From: Membranipora membranacea
Lineage: Eukaryota; Bryozoa; Gymnolaemata; Cheilostomatida; Membraniporidae
Direction: 5' to 3'
Length of the DNA: 64,000 nt
Assembly: GCA_914767715.1 (NCBI GenBank)
Contig: OU612071.1
Span: forward strand, 25,419,681 to 25,483,680
Below, in pieces: positions 36,213 to 48,924 of the stretch (position 1 is the stretch's first letter; each line of letters begins with the position of its first letter). The notes under the pieces were generated by a model that saw only the letters and a list, made by a program, of their open reading frames with translations, searched no databases and was not told the DNA's origin. The position numbers and the translations under genes were made by a program.

Positions 36213-37030
36213 GTAAGACACAAAAGTAACAAACTGTACTAGAGACTGACCTCAAGGTCACGTGAGTAATAAAATATCGTTTTTTTTTATCGTATTCTAT
36301 GACTTCTAGTTTAATTTATTATAACGCACATGAAATGTCTCATAGAGATTTGGAACAGGCCATCTGGGACAGCAGTTACTCTAGCCATATATAAAATTGT
36401 ACTTCTTCTGCCTAAGCTTGGTTTATATATCTAGCTGGATAATATACAGCGTAGGATAGACTGGGTGGGTAGTTAGCTGCTAGGGTCGCTATAAAATATA
36501 CCGCCTACCAACATTGCAACACACGATGATACTTATTGGGTCAAATATTCATCTATTACCATCAGTTAGAAGCCTTCATGATAAGTATATCCCATACTGC
36601 TTATGTCTGCCACTACATCAATCATTTTAGTAGTACCCATAGCTTTACACAGCTTGTCGGTCCGAACCTCCCCCTCATCTCAGGTTGTGTAATCCTACTT
36701 TGCGAGAGGAAAGGGGGGACAACAAACAATTACTCATAACGCTTTTTAGCCGTTGGTGATAGTGATATAGAATTTTTACTCCATAATAGAAGTAAATTTG
36801 CATAAGTACAGTACATTTTTTCTAGACTCAAAATCTGTATTGATCTAACTGTAAGCATTTAGTCTGATAACTTGTACGATGCAGGCAAACTAACCTAATA
36901 CAATGACCTGTTCAAACTCCAATATAGACCTTTGCCCCTAATTTCCAACACATTTTTGTCCTATCTCCTGCTCTTATCTCTATTCAGTTTACTGTCTATA
37001 TTCTTCATTGACTTGACATTTATTTTGTAG

Positions 37031-37173
37031 CCTGCTTGGAGAAGACAGTTGTCTGTCCACAGCACAAGTGTAGCGGAGGCTGTAGCTCGGTCAGAAAAGT
37101 CCTTATCAGTCTCTCTTCTGTATGCAGGGTGAACTTTCGAAGTTTACTGGATCTTCGATCAGAGCATAATCAG
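37031..37173 (+). CDS. Exon candidate, Cys-rich
   Basis: Acceptor tattttgtag and a consensus donor CAG|gtgagt bound 143 nt. The open frame continues the 36180-36212 candidate (CPQHKCSGGCSSVRKV..., then VNFRSLLDLRSEHNQ). A second frame is open to an earlier possible donor at 37128. Product unknown. Confidence 0.35.
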
Positions 37174-37456
37174 GTGAGTTTGATACTTGATCCCTACTTA
37201 ATTTCTGGTACTGGATTTATGCATGTATGTATGTATGCATGGGTTTGTGTGTTGTGCGTGTGTGTTAAAACGCAGCTAAAGAGATAGTTGTCAAAACGTA
37301 CAAATTCTGCACGGAAATTCTTTTCCCTGGTATTTTACTACAACTTTGTTAACCCAGCGTATCATCCATAGGCATTTTATCTTTAGTTTGCCTTATATTA
37401 TATATTGTATTATATGCTAGTAATAAATTATATTGATGGTTTGATCTTCAACTTGG

Positions 37457-38000
37457 CTAGCTGCTTGGTGATACAATGTCTCTGCTTGGCTTCACTAATA
37501 ATGGCAACTGCGACAGTTTAGCTTTATGGATAGTTGTGCCACGGTATTTGTGTTTGTGGTAATTGGGAGGTGATTGTTGGGGGCACTGGTTTACATAGCT
37601 TGTTGCTAAAGACAGCTTCTTTAGTTTCCAAGTCTTTGATGGAGAGGGAGTTGACAATGATATCAATTGTTTGGGATTTGCGATGTTTCACCATGAGCTT
37701 TGACTTATTGAGAGAGCATGGAGAAGTTGTATATCCAGTTTAATATTGTTTTATCAGATTAGACTAGCTTGGTATACATTGTATTGAATGCACTGCTGAA
37801 ATCGATGAACAATCTCTGACATAGTTCACAGCCACTTTATCGATATGCTCTGTGACGTTGTCTAGTGGGGTTATGAGGGCGTAGCCGGTCAGTTTTGAAG
37901 CTTTGTATGCTTACTTGGTATGATCAGTGATGTATTTGGTTACTTCTGCTTAAGTCTTCAGTCTAACAGGATGCGATCCATAATTCTGCTCAAGCCATAA
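37457..38000 (-). mobile_element. Decayed LINE reverse-transcriptase fragment
   Basis: The minus strand carries scraps resembling the PLDN-x-EHIDKVAVNYVRDC segment and the following ISAVHS that correspond to the FIDFSSAFN region of L2-type reverse transcriptases, then TSYVNQCPQQSPPNYHKHKY further on. Many stops and frameshifts. Confidence 0.55.
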
Positions 38001-38990
38001 TCTTTGAGTTAATACCGACAGAGTGTTATCACAGAGTAAGGATATATATATATTCCTACTCTGTGGTGTTATCAAGGTCCACTGTATCATTGTGTGGTCT
38101 CATGGCCTTACAGCCACTGAGGCTTAGCAGGTGGTCTGATAACCTGTACTGTGTATTACTGATATTTTGTGACGGTAACAATGATCTGATACTGATAATT
38201 CATACAGATAAGAAAGTCATACACAATAGTCTGATAACCCGAACATTGTATTAACATGTAGGGTTCTGCCAGTAACTGTGATCCGATACTGGTAATTTAG
38301 ACAGATAAGAGCTACGTCTCGTATAACGCTGGCAATGACCAGACAATGACATGAGCCATTGCTAATAATTGAGTAAGTAATAATATTGGACCCAACAAGT
38401 GAAGGAACTCAGCATTTCCATTGTCCCCGTCTATTTTTTGCCTCTCTCTGTAAAATGTTCTGACGAACCTCCTAGTGGGACTAAATCAAGCGTTCCTATT
38501 GGTAAAATGGTACAGCGATAGACCAATCACATTATGATTTGTGTGGGAATAGCGCTACTGTTTAAAACATCCCCTTGTGTGTCTGTACCTTTATTATCTC
38601 TAGGGTTGATTAAGAAATAAAAAGCTGGTCTACCTGTGGGTAAACTATACATAAAAAATGATGATATCTCAAACTGTTAATGATTGCATAAAAAACGATT
38701 TGTAGTTTACATAGAATAAGGTCAAGGTCTTTAACTGGTCAGGTTGTATGTTTTATTCTCTCTCTGTTTTTAGCCTTTTTTCCAGTCATTTTTACCAATG
38801 CTTACTTCTTACCTTGACCACAATACTGGATTTTTATCCTGGATTTTACTGATAAACTTCATTGTGCTACATCCAGCTGTTGAATTGAATAATTCAGTGA
38901 TTTTATATTCTGATTCTTTGATTGTTGATTGTGATGATTTGGCATTTTATACTTCCTGCCATATTGATAGTCGAGATCTGGTTAGCATGA
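38001..38990. other. No gene; local repeats
   Basis: A phrase ggtggtctgataa...gt with ctgataatt...acagataaga recurs here (about 38115-38310) and is related to 34760-34800 in the left arm. Otherwise nothing is recognised. Confidence 0.4.
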
Positions 38991-41067
38991 CTTAGTTTAA
39001 GGGGTACCCTATACAAACTGTCATTTCTAACCGAGGGCCACAGTTTATTACATACAATAGATATCAGATGAGTAGGGCAAAAGTTTTGGTGTAGAGAGTC
39101 CCATCGTATGATCGAAACTATGGTCATGCAATTACCACTAACGAGCAAGTTGTTGATAATTCATGTCATGTACGAAGACGTGGTAGCTTTCATGGAGTGT
39201 AATTCATTCCCAGCTCTATTACCAATAGAGGCCCATCTTATGATGGAGATTATGGTAATGCACCTGATACAGGTACATTCCATGCACTAGGAAATGTCAG
39301 CAAACACAGTGTGCGTTATCCCCCCACCTCTGTCATCAAGAATTCATATTCAAACATCAAACCGTATAATAATACATGCCACTCAGTCGTACAAACCAGA
39401 TCTGGGCTGTCATGCTTTCCTTTTAATCGTAATAACAATGTTATAGAAGCCGTTGTCTCCTCTCACGACACACGCCTAAATGACTATCGTACACAAATAC
39501 ACACTAGGTCGGTCAGCAAGAGCTATCGCCGTAACATCAATAGAGAGCCAAAATCAGCTAGACCAAGCACAATCCTCCTGCATATCTTTGGTAGCAATAT
39601 CAGGTCAATAACAAAAAGCAAACACGCTGAACTTGTTCAAAGCTCTGTGGATTATGACCTGAAGATGCTGACAGAAACCTGGCTAAAACCCCACAAACGA
39701 TCGGCTTTCAACATACCAAACTTCAAGCTGCTTTGTGTCGATAGATGCAACAAGAGATCACATAATAAGCGCCATCAGTGAGCTCGCCACCAAATATCCC
39801 AACTCCAACACAGTGATATACGGGGATTTCAATGATTTGGACACGAGCCCAGTAAGTGACATGACAGAACTGTCTCAGATCGTGTGGTTCCCCCGCGCGC
39901 CAAGACAACACACTAGACCTTGTATTCACCGACATCCATGAATACGTGAACTCACCCAAGGAAACATGTCTAGCAGCGCCCAATGTTGGAAAAAGTGACC
40001 ATAGCTCGATCACTCTTTCATCAAATGTTAAACCCAAACAGAAGTACGTTACTTTGCAAAAAAGGGTGATAACTGAGAAGACAAAAATTGCAATCACAAA
40101 GAGTTTACATGAGCAGAGCTGGGATGAAATAATCAGTGAGCCTGACCCTGATAGCAAAGCTGAGAAAATCCAAAACATTATGACATCAATCATCGACACA
40201 CACTGCCCAATAAGATCAACACGCACCCGATTGGGAGACATCCTATTACAACTCCACTAATAACAAAACTCAGAAGAACAAAGAAAAAGTTCTATAAGCG
40301 TGGGTGTGAATCCTGGAAGCATTACGATGGTCAGTTGAAGACTGAGTTGCAGAAGTTTCAGCAAATGCAGGCAGACAACAACATAAACAATCTATTTGCA
40401 GGTAGCAAGTGCTGGTGGAAGAATGTCTGGTCAGTAACTGGGGAGACTAAATCAACTAACCCTACAAGATACTTATATCTAGACGACCAGTGGATGGAAC
40501 CATCTTATTTCTGTTCTACACTCAATTGAGTTGCCGGAAATTCCAGCATCCGAAAATCCCCCAGCCTATGTTCTTGATAAGCGGGATGTTTACAAAATAC
40601 TACAGGGCATCAATACGAACAAAGCAACACACTCGGATGATTACCTAAGCCGGGTGACAATAAATAATGCAGACATGCTCTCAACACCAATAGCACATAT
40701 AATACAATAATTACTCAACTCAGGCAAATTTCCCTCCATCTGGAAAAAAGCTGAGATCAAGCCGTTACCAAAAACATCGGATCCTAAGACTTGCAAGGAC
40801 TATCGTCCAATTTCGCTTTCATACCATCTTAGCAAAATCACAGAGTTGTTCATCAAGAAAGAAATAGCCAAATTCACACCTTGTGACACGCATCAATATG
40901 TATACACAAATGGAGTCGGTACAACTGATGCTCTAGTACAACTGACGACTACTGCTTCTCAAGCTCGTAACAAGAAATCCACATATGGTGTCCAATGCCT
41001 TCTCATTGACTTTAGCAAGATAATTGAGGGTTTGGAAATTGCTAAACAAGGAATAGCTATAATTTGA
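38991..41067 (+). mobile_element. LINE with APE endonuclease and partial reverse transcriptase, decayed
   Basis: In order across shifting frames: endonuclease blocks (FGSNIRSITKSKHAEL, MLTETWL; VIYGDFNDL; KSDHSSI), linker, then the reverse-transcriptase start (INTNKATHSDDYLSR, IKPLPKTSDPKTCKDYRPIS) up to LLIDFSKI at about 41010, where it stops. The catalytic YADD box is absent, so the 3' half is missing. Frameshifts and stops make it inactive. CR1/L2-type style. Confidence 0.8.
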
Positions 41068-41604
41068 ATGAAAAATCAAGGAAATCGGACCAGTTGTTCT
41101 CAAGTTAGTATCCTAGTCGAGGCATGACCTTGAACACTTACATTTCAGTTGCCTGCTCTTATTGGCATAATGAATAATATATCCCAAGACCAATGAAATG
41201 AATGAGGCAGTTGTTACATTAATTACACCCTCTTGTGGAGGGAGAGTAACTAATGCACAAATGCAAGCAAATGGATCAAACTTGATCTAGCGTCACTCTG
41301 ACAAATGAACTAAGCTCTGATCTGACCTACTGAGCCGAACAGCTTTGCATCTTTTCTGCAGTCAAACATTGCCAAAGACCAAAGTTTTGGAGAAGACCTG
41401 TGATACGGTCCCAATATACCAACGTTGCAAACAAATCCCCTCATACTTTTCCTATCCCTACCTTGCACCGCACCATTATTAGAGTTGGGTCCTGAGGTGT
41501 CAGTTCTAGTTTATTCAAAATGCTGATAGCCTGTGATCTAAACAGTCTCTATGGAGATTAATGCGGCGACGTAGAGACTTGAAACGCCCAGATGGTTAGG
41601 GGCG
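41068..41604. other. No gene; fragment of a hairpin element
   Basis: The only recognised item is 41355-41402, related to one arm of the 27146-27304 hairpin. Homology to the NTase-TPR copy-1 flank starts at about 41605. Confidence 0.5.
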
Positions 41605-44600
41605 TTGGTGGCCACCAACGCCTTGCCCTTCAAGTTGTTGAATGTGCTTGTTGTGGTATCTATCTTTCACTTTAGCTTTCCCTTTTCAGCAGGCTGATGC
41701 TTATCATTCAGATTTATCTGGATTATCACAAATGAAACAATGAAACCAAACTATGGCTGTCTGACTCATCATCGATTTGCGCTGATTTTAAATCGTTTGA
41801 TTCTGTAACTTACGGATTAATTGTCTACTGAAAATTCGAACAAGCTATTGCAAATGAAAATTACTGTATCTAACTGGTAAATAAACATAGATTAGGCACC
41901 ACTGCAACTTAATGAATGTGGATAGGTGAAAGTGATTTCAGGGATAATCATCTGTAGGGACATCAGTTAGCCATCACCATTAAAAAATATCATCATCACT
42001 CAATTGTGAATGAATGCCTTTTTTTCACGGTGTGGGCGTAGGATTGATTTTTTTCAAGCTGGCAAAGGGTAGTCCTTAGACATTCAAAATTTATACTACT
42101 TGTCCTTGGTGTATTGCTTTGAAATGAATACTGCAACAAATGGAAAGGTGAGGCAAACACCTGTGAGAATTCCGTGTTGGTTGGGCCTGATGTTCCTGCC
42201 AGTAGGTCAGTCGCTCGTCAATGTAGGCCAGCTGAGGTGAAAGGTTAATTGAACATCGGCCGATGTCTACATTTAGCTAGTTTATTGTTTTAGTTTGAGT
42301 TGCCCGAAGATTTTCGCAGGCGATTGTTTTGTAGCGCTTGAATTGGTTGGGCAGTGGACGCTCTTTTAAGTGTGCTGTTGGAAGCCAGAGTTGAATGATG
42401 TGGTGGTGTGTCTGGCCAACGCGCCCAATGGTGGGCAAGCTGCCGACGCAGTCGAGGCACAGTTGGCTATAAGTGGTTGTCAGGGTAGTAATATATGCGT
42501 TTTTGTAATCGTTGTCATGTTGATAGAGCTGGAAGTGCTGGTTGCACCGATGGCCCTCCATATTTAAGATGTTACGTCTGTCTGCTACAGCAGCGTCCCG
42601 TCGTCTGAATGTTATTATTTATATATATTATATTTAATATTACATGTAGTCATAGGCTAAAGGAAATTTATGGACCATGTTAGTATCTGAGTCTCATCAA
42701 TCCTTGTATTTAGTATCTCACACATGTGCTGCACCATACCACTTTCCTGTTTATACTTGTTCATAATTTGCTCAATTATCTTTAGCTATCAATTTCAGTC
42801 GTCGGCATATTCCATATTCTTATTCCACATAACTTTGCAGGTCTAATTATAATCCCATCTTTGACACTTTTATATTGTTTGATTCTGTAACTTAGGGATT
42901 AATTGTCTACTGAAAATTCGAACAAGCTATTGCCAATGAAAATTACTGCATCTAACTTGTAAACAAACATAGGTTAGGCACCACTGCAACTTAATGAATG
43001 TGGATAGGTGAAAGTTATTTCAGGGATAATCAACTGTAGGGACTCAGTTAGCCATCACCATTTAGAAATATCATCATCACTTAATTGTGAATGTACATGA
43101 ATATCGGCACAGCTACTTGCACAGCTTGTAGGAAAATAAAATAAGTAAAGCCATTTTTTCACAGTGTGGGCGTAAGGTTGATTTTTTTCAAGCTGGCAAA
43201 GGGTAGTCCTTAGACATTCAAAATTTATACTACTTGTCCTTGGTGTATTGCTAATTGAAATGAATACTGGAACGAATGGAAAGGTGAGGCAAACACCTGT
43301 GAGAATTCCGTGTTGGTTGGGCCTGATGTTTCTGCCATGCAGGTCAGTCGCTCGTCAATGCAGGCCAGCTGAGGTGAAAGGTTAATTGAACATCGGCCGA
43401 TGTCTACATTTAGCTAGTTTATTGTTTTAGTTTTATATGCCCGAAGATTTTGGCAGCCGATTGTTTTGTAGCGCTTGAATTGGTTCGGCAGTGGACGCTC
43501 TTTTAAGCGTGCTGTTGGAAGCCAGAGTTGAATGATGTGGTGGTGTGTCTGGCCAACGCGCCCAATGGTGGCCAAGCCGCCGACGCAGTCGAGGCACAGT
43601 TGGCTATAAGTAGTTGTCAGGGTTGTAATATATACGCTTTTGTAATCGTTGTCATGTTGATAGAGCTGGAAGTGCTGGTTGCACCGATAGCCATCCATAT
43701 TTAAGATGTTACGTCTGTCTGCTATGGCAGCGTCCCTTCTTCTGAATGTTATTATTTATATATATTATATTTAATATTACATGTAGTCATAGGCTAAAGG
43801 AAATTTATGGACCATGATAGTATCTGAGTCTCATCAATCCTTGTATTTAGTATCTCACACATGTGCTGCACCATACCACTTTCCTGTTTATACTTGTTCA
43901 TAATTTGCTCAATTATCTTTAGCTATCAATTTCAGTCGTCGGCATATTCCATATTCTTATTCCACATAACTTTGCAGGTCCTTGCAATTATAATCCCATC
44001 TTTGACACTTTTATATTGTTTGATTCTGTAACTTAGGGATTAATTGTCTACTGAAAATTCGAACAAGCTATTGCCAATGAAAATTACTGCATCTAACTTG
44101 TAAACAAACATAGGTTAGGCACCACTGCAACTTAATGAATGTGGATAGGTGAAAGTTATTTCAGGGATAATCAACTGTAGGGACTCAGTTAGCCATCACC
44201 ATTAAAAAATATCATCATCACTTAATTGTGAATGTACATGAATATCGGCACAGCTACTTGCACAGCTTGTAGGAAAATAAAATAAGTAATGCCATTTTTT
44301 CACAGTGTGGGCGTAGGATTGGTTTTTTTCAAGCTAGCAAAGGGTAGTCCTTAGACATTCAAAATTTATACTACTTGTCCTTGGTGTATTGCTAATTGAA
44401 ATGAATACTGGAACAAATGGAAAGGTGAGGCAAACACCTGTGAGAATTCCGTGTTGGTTGGGCCTGATGTTTCTGCCATGCAGGTCAGTCGCTCGTCAAT
44501 GCAGGCCAGCTGAGGTGAAAGGTTAATTGAACATCGGCTGATGTCTACATTTAGCTAGTTTATTGTTTTAGTTTTATATGCCCGAAGATTTTGGCAGCCG

Positions 44601-45180
44601 ATTGTTTTGTAGCGCTTGAATTGGTTCGGCAGTGGACGCTCTTTTAAGCGTGCTGTTGGAAGCCAGAGTTGAATGATGTGGTGGTGTGTCTGGCCATCGC
44701 GCCCAATGGTGGCCAAGCCGCCGACGCAGTCGAGGCACAGTTGGCTATAAGTAGTTGTCAGGGTTGTAATATATACGCTTTTGTAATCGTTGTCATGTTG
44801 ATAGAGCTGGAAGTGCTGGTTGCACCGATAGCCATCCATATTTAAGATGTTACGTCTGTCTGCTATGGCAGCGTCCCTTCTTCTGAATGTTATTATTTAT
44901 ATATATTATATTTAATATTACATGTAGTCATAGGCTAAAGGAAATTTATGGACCATGTTAGTATCTGAGTCTCATCAATCCTTGTATTTAGTATCTCACA
45001 CATGTGCTGCACCATACCACTTTCCTGTTTATACTTGTTCATAATTGGCTCAATTATCTTTAGCTATCAATTTCAGTCGTCGGCATATTCCATATTCTTA
45101 TTCCACATAACTTGTGCATATAATTGACAATGGTTTGTTGACTTTGCAGGTCCTTGCAATTATAATCCCATCATTGACAC
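41605..45180. repeat. Tandem triplication of a ~1.1-kb unit upstream of NTase-TPR copy 2
   Basis: Three head-to-tail units lie at about 41605-42866, 42867-44006 and 44007-45180; units 2 and 3 are almost identical (period 1140-1141). Copy 1 has one unit (about 4580-5760). Each unit contains the same antisense 94-codon frame (42277-42561, 43414-43698, 44555-44839). The joints share the phrase ttgacacttttatattgttt, absent from copy 1. Confidence 0.9.
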
Positions 45181-45454
45181 TCCCACAATAGAACTGTGAA
45201 AGCATAACTCCAAGTTAGACCCATGTTTCAACACTACTTACGCGATGTAGTTTTCGATGTGACTTCTAAACCTGGCGAACAGACATATGGTCTGGATAGC
45301 AGTCATAAAGTGGTTAATTTGTGTACTATTATAGCTTAAAGTACAGTCTTGTAGAGGATATGAGTCAGCGCAATGCGCTACAGCCTTCTGGTAGCTTATT
45401 TGCGTTCAGTCATGAGAGAAGATTCACTGTTTGTACTTTTAATCTGCTTTCAGG

Positions 45455-48400
45455 ATGGATGATTTTTTGGGACTGGATCTTTTAGCAGCTCATTATCAAA
45501 TTGAGGCTGAGAGAACTAATCTGGAAACAAATGATGAAAGTAACTGGAGAACTTGCCTCAAGGTAAAAGCTCTTATCTAGCAAAAATTTTGGCAAACATT
45601 TTGATAAGGATTGGACGGACAGGGCTGCATGTACAACAGGCGTCATATTTTTATGAACAAATTTTCAAATTTACTCAAGTTGACCTGAAGTTGTGTTCTC
45701 CCAGCAAGTGGTAAAAATGGGTCTGTTTTCTCAACCTGGCTTTGGGACTATTCAGGCTGTCCTCACAGCATTGAAAATGTTTTACTTATGCTTATAATTT
45801 ATCCTATATAGGCTCACGGTTTGGCCAGTGGATGTGTAGCTCAACTAGAGCCTACAGACAGAAGACTAAGGAGAGTGTATGACATAGAGAATACCTGGTA
45901 TAACGAAAATCATCCGCTATCCTTCAGTGAGCATCAGGATCTTATTACTAAACACAAACATAACGTGACGTCATACCGTAACAACATCAGACAACAAGTA
46001 GACAGTCTAGATTCGCTCCAGGAGGCTCTCAGTCTGGATGATGTGTTTAGTAACTCTAATATACACAAAGCTGAACAGTTAGTAGACTCTGTATTTGATG
46101 TGAGTGTTGAGTGTACTGAAGGTATTATTGATGTTTTCTCGTCAATCGTTGGTAGTAGTGTTGAGGTTTTGAGTAAATTTGGCTTGTCTCCTCCCTTCTC
46201 GTTTGCTGTTATTGGTCTCGGTTCTGGTGGACGTGGTTAGCTATGGACACATATTTCCGTATAAACAATCTAGGGGAGACTGAGATGAAGCGTTTTGACA
46301 TTGAAGAGTTAAAAAGCGAAGATGTATTAGACATTGACCAGCCCAAAGTTAGCGGTATTAGAATTGATGGGATTACAAAGAAGGCAGGTAATATACCTAC
46401 AGGTAATGGTTACACTGGTAGTGAGAAACTCATATTAACAGTTGACCAATTTATAGAAAGCTACAAGTCGGCCTTGAGATCACCTGTTGACCCTAATAAG
46501 GTCGGAGATCTTGCAGATTTACTTTCGAGCACAGTGTTAATATTTGCACACAATGGTGGGGAAGCTCTTTACAATAGCTTTCTAGAGAGAAGGCGAAACT
46601 TTGAGGAAGAGCAAATGAAAAGCAAGTCAGTGATCCAGAAAAGGTTGAGGACCATCTTAGAGGATATTAAAAACTATCCGTTCCTGCCCAAATTTGAGAG
46701 TGACAATGAAAAATCCGACTTAAAAGTGAAATCTGACGTGTTCCGCTATCCGACTCTTCTAGCATCAAATCTGAAAGTCCTGCTTGGGACTGAGAAGGCC
46801 TATCCGTGGGAAGTATTTGAGATCATGGCATCGTCATTCAGGGTAATAAGTAAAGAGCATTATCAATTGATGAACATAACACTAGGGCTGGCCATCTTTA
46901 TAAGGATAAAGGCCTACATCACTTCAGGGACACAGTGTGAGTGTCTGTCTGTTCTCCCTAACATCCCACAGAAATCAGAGAGTGACCGCTATCACATCCC
47001 CAGAAATATCTTCATCATGTTCGGTTGTTTGTTGACGTCCCTGAAATGGTTAGTCAACAGATCAGTAGTAAGAGGCCTGTCTATGATAGTAGATTTACAT
47101 GATTTTGATATGAGAAAATTCATCGGTCTATGTCTTCCAGATAAAAGATCACCAATAAGTCTGCTCCAATCAAATTTCCTGTTACAAGCCGAGGTTTTCT
47201 GTTTTTTGTATGATTATGAGAGAGCTTTAAGAGTCCTGACTGAAGCTCTAACAGTAGTAAACGTGGTAGATTGTAATGGATTCAGGAAGATGATTAGAGA
47301 GTATGTTCATATAAACAACATAACAAAACACAGAGCATATGATTATGAGTTTAGAGCACTAAGGCTGTGTTACACGATCCTGTATTATAGTACCAACTAC
47401 AGAGGGGCTTTAGGTTATCTTGAAACTCTAATCCAATGTGATAATACTATATCAGCTATAACCTGGCAGTTGAAGCAAGTCAATTGTTTCATCCACCTTG
47501 ATTGTTACAAAGAAAGCCTTGAGGTCCTGGATAAGATACAGCCTGCTCTTATGGAGTACTATGACACAAAGTCACTGTATGAGTTTGCTATGAAAGAGGT
47601 ACAAACTAAACATGACAAAACACATGATGATCGAGTGTCTCATTTAGCACTTGTAATATCACAGTATTATAGTTACCTGGGTGAAACATATCGAGGGCTG
47701 GAATTATATGACCAGGCACTCAAACATAGAACTTCTGCTCTTGATATCTTAGAGGCATTAAAAACTAACATAGGCGTAAATGTTGATGTTTATCTGTATT
47801 ATGCTCTGCATAATAGGAGTATTCTCCACTATGAGTTAGGGGAATACGAGAAAGCTTTATCTGATTCTTATAATGCTGAGAGTCTCCTCATTAACATTTA
47901 CGGCCGACACACAGCACACACAGATCTAGAGTATATATACCAGTTACACGCATTGATATATTTTACAATTGGTGATTATAGAAGATCTTTACAATACAAT
48001 GATAAATCGTTTGCAGTGTCTAAACAGCTTTACATTCACTCTGATAGTGAAGCTATTAGTGTTAGGAGGCTGAGTCATTCTTGGCACACTGCAAGTATAC
48101 AATATAGTATGGGTTGTTACCATAGATCATTGGTGGAATATTCACATCCACTTTGTTTGTATAACTCGAGTCAAACTCTTCCTCAAACTCTTAGTCGTAC
48201 TTGTGACACTGATTATTGTCATGTACGAGTTCTCTGTGAGCTCGCAGAGTATGACAACGCTTTACAACTTATCAGCAATGCATTCGAAACAGTAAGTGAG
48301 GAAGCTATCTCTAAGAGAGACTATATTAGGTCATTAGCCTTTGACTCACTAGGCTATCTCTATACTAAGACAGGACGTTATACTGAGGCGCTAGAGTCCT

Positions 48401-48924
48401 TCAGAAAGGCTGCGAGAAGTAAGACATTTGTTCTCTATGTTTATTATGTTGACCTGCTGACAGAATCAAGTAAATGCTGCATTGCATTGAAGGAATATAA
48501 GACAGCTTGCGGGTTATCATACCTGGCATTTACAAGGCCAGCAGGGAAATATCCACCACGATCTGGGATCTGTTATTACCTGATGGGGTTTAGTCTGATG
48601 ATGCTTGATAAGTTTGATAAAGCTTGGATAAATTTGCACAAAGCGCTTTGTGTCTTTCAAGAGTTCCCACAATACAGACAGACCAGATTCCACCTCGCCC
48701 AAACCCACACAGCCATAGGTCTGCTCCTGTTTCGTCTCCTTCGGCTCACAGAGTCAAGAGAACATGCAGTGAAGGCAGCTGACCTTATGTATGATCTCAG
48801 TACTGATAATGAAGCTTTCACTCCTGATTATCAGAGAGCCCAGCGAGAGGCGATCTCACTAAGAGACAGTCTCAGTCTGATAAAACAAGTCGGTATCGAG
48901 TTTGAACACTGCTCAATGAGTTAG
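45455..48924 (+). pseudogene. NTase-TPR protein gene, copy 2, NTase active site deleted
   Basis: Exon 1 is 45455-45562 (MDDFLGLDLLAAHYQ...), exon 2 starts at 45812 with the same acceptor as copy 1. The frame reaches G-S-G-G-R-G and stops at TAG 46238-46240. Relative to copy 1, 73 nt (6819-6891) are missing; the joint carries TGGT microhomology. The lost stretch encodes E179, D185 and E187, the candidate metal ligands. From ATG 46243 an 893-codon frame, in register with the rest of copy 1, remains open to 48924 and keeps all the TPRs. It could still make a TPR-only protein from a downstream start, but both poly(A) signals are altered too. Residue differences are concentrated in the first TPR stretch. 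Confidence 0.8.
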
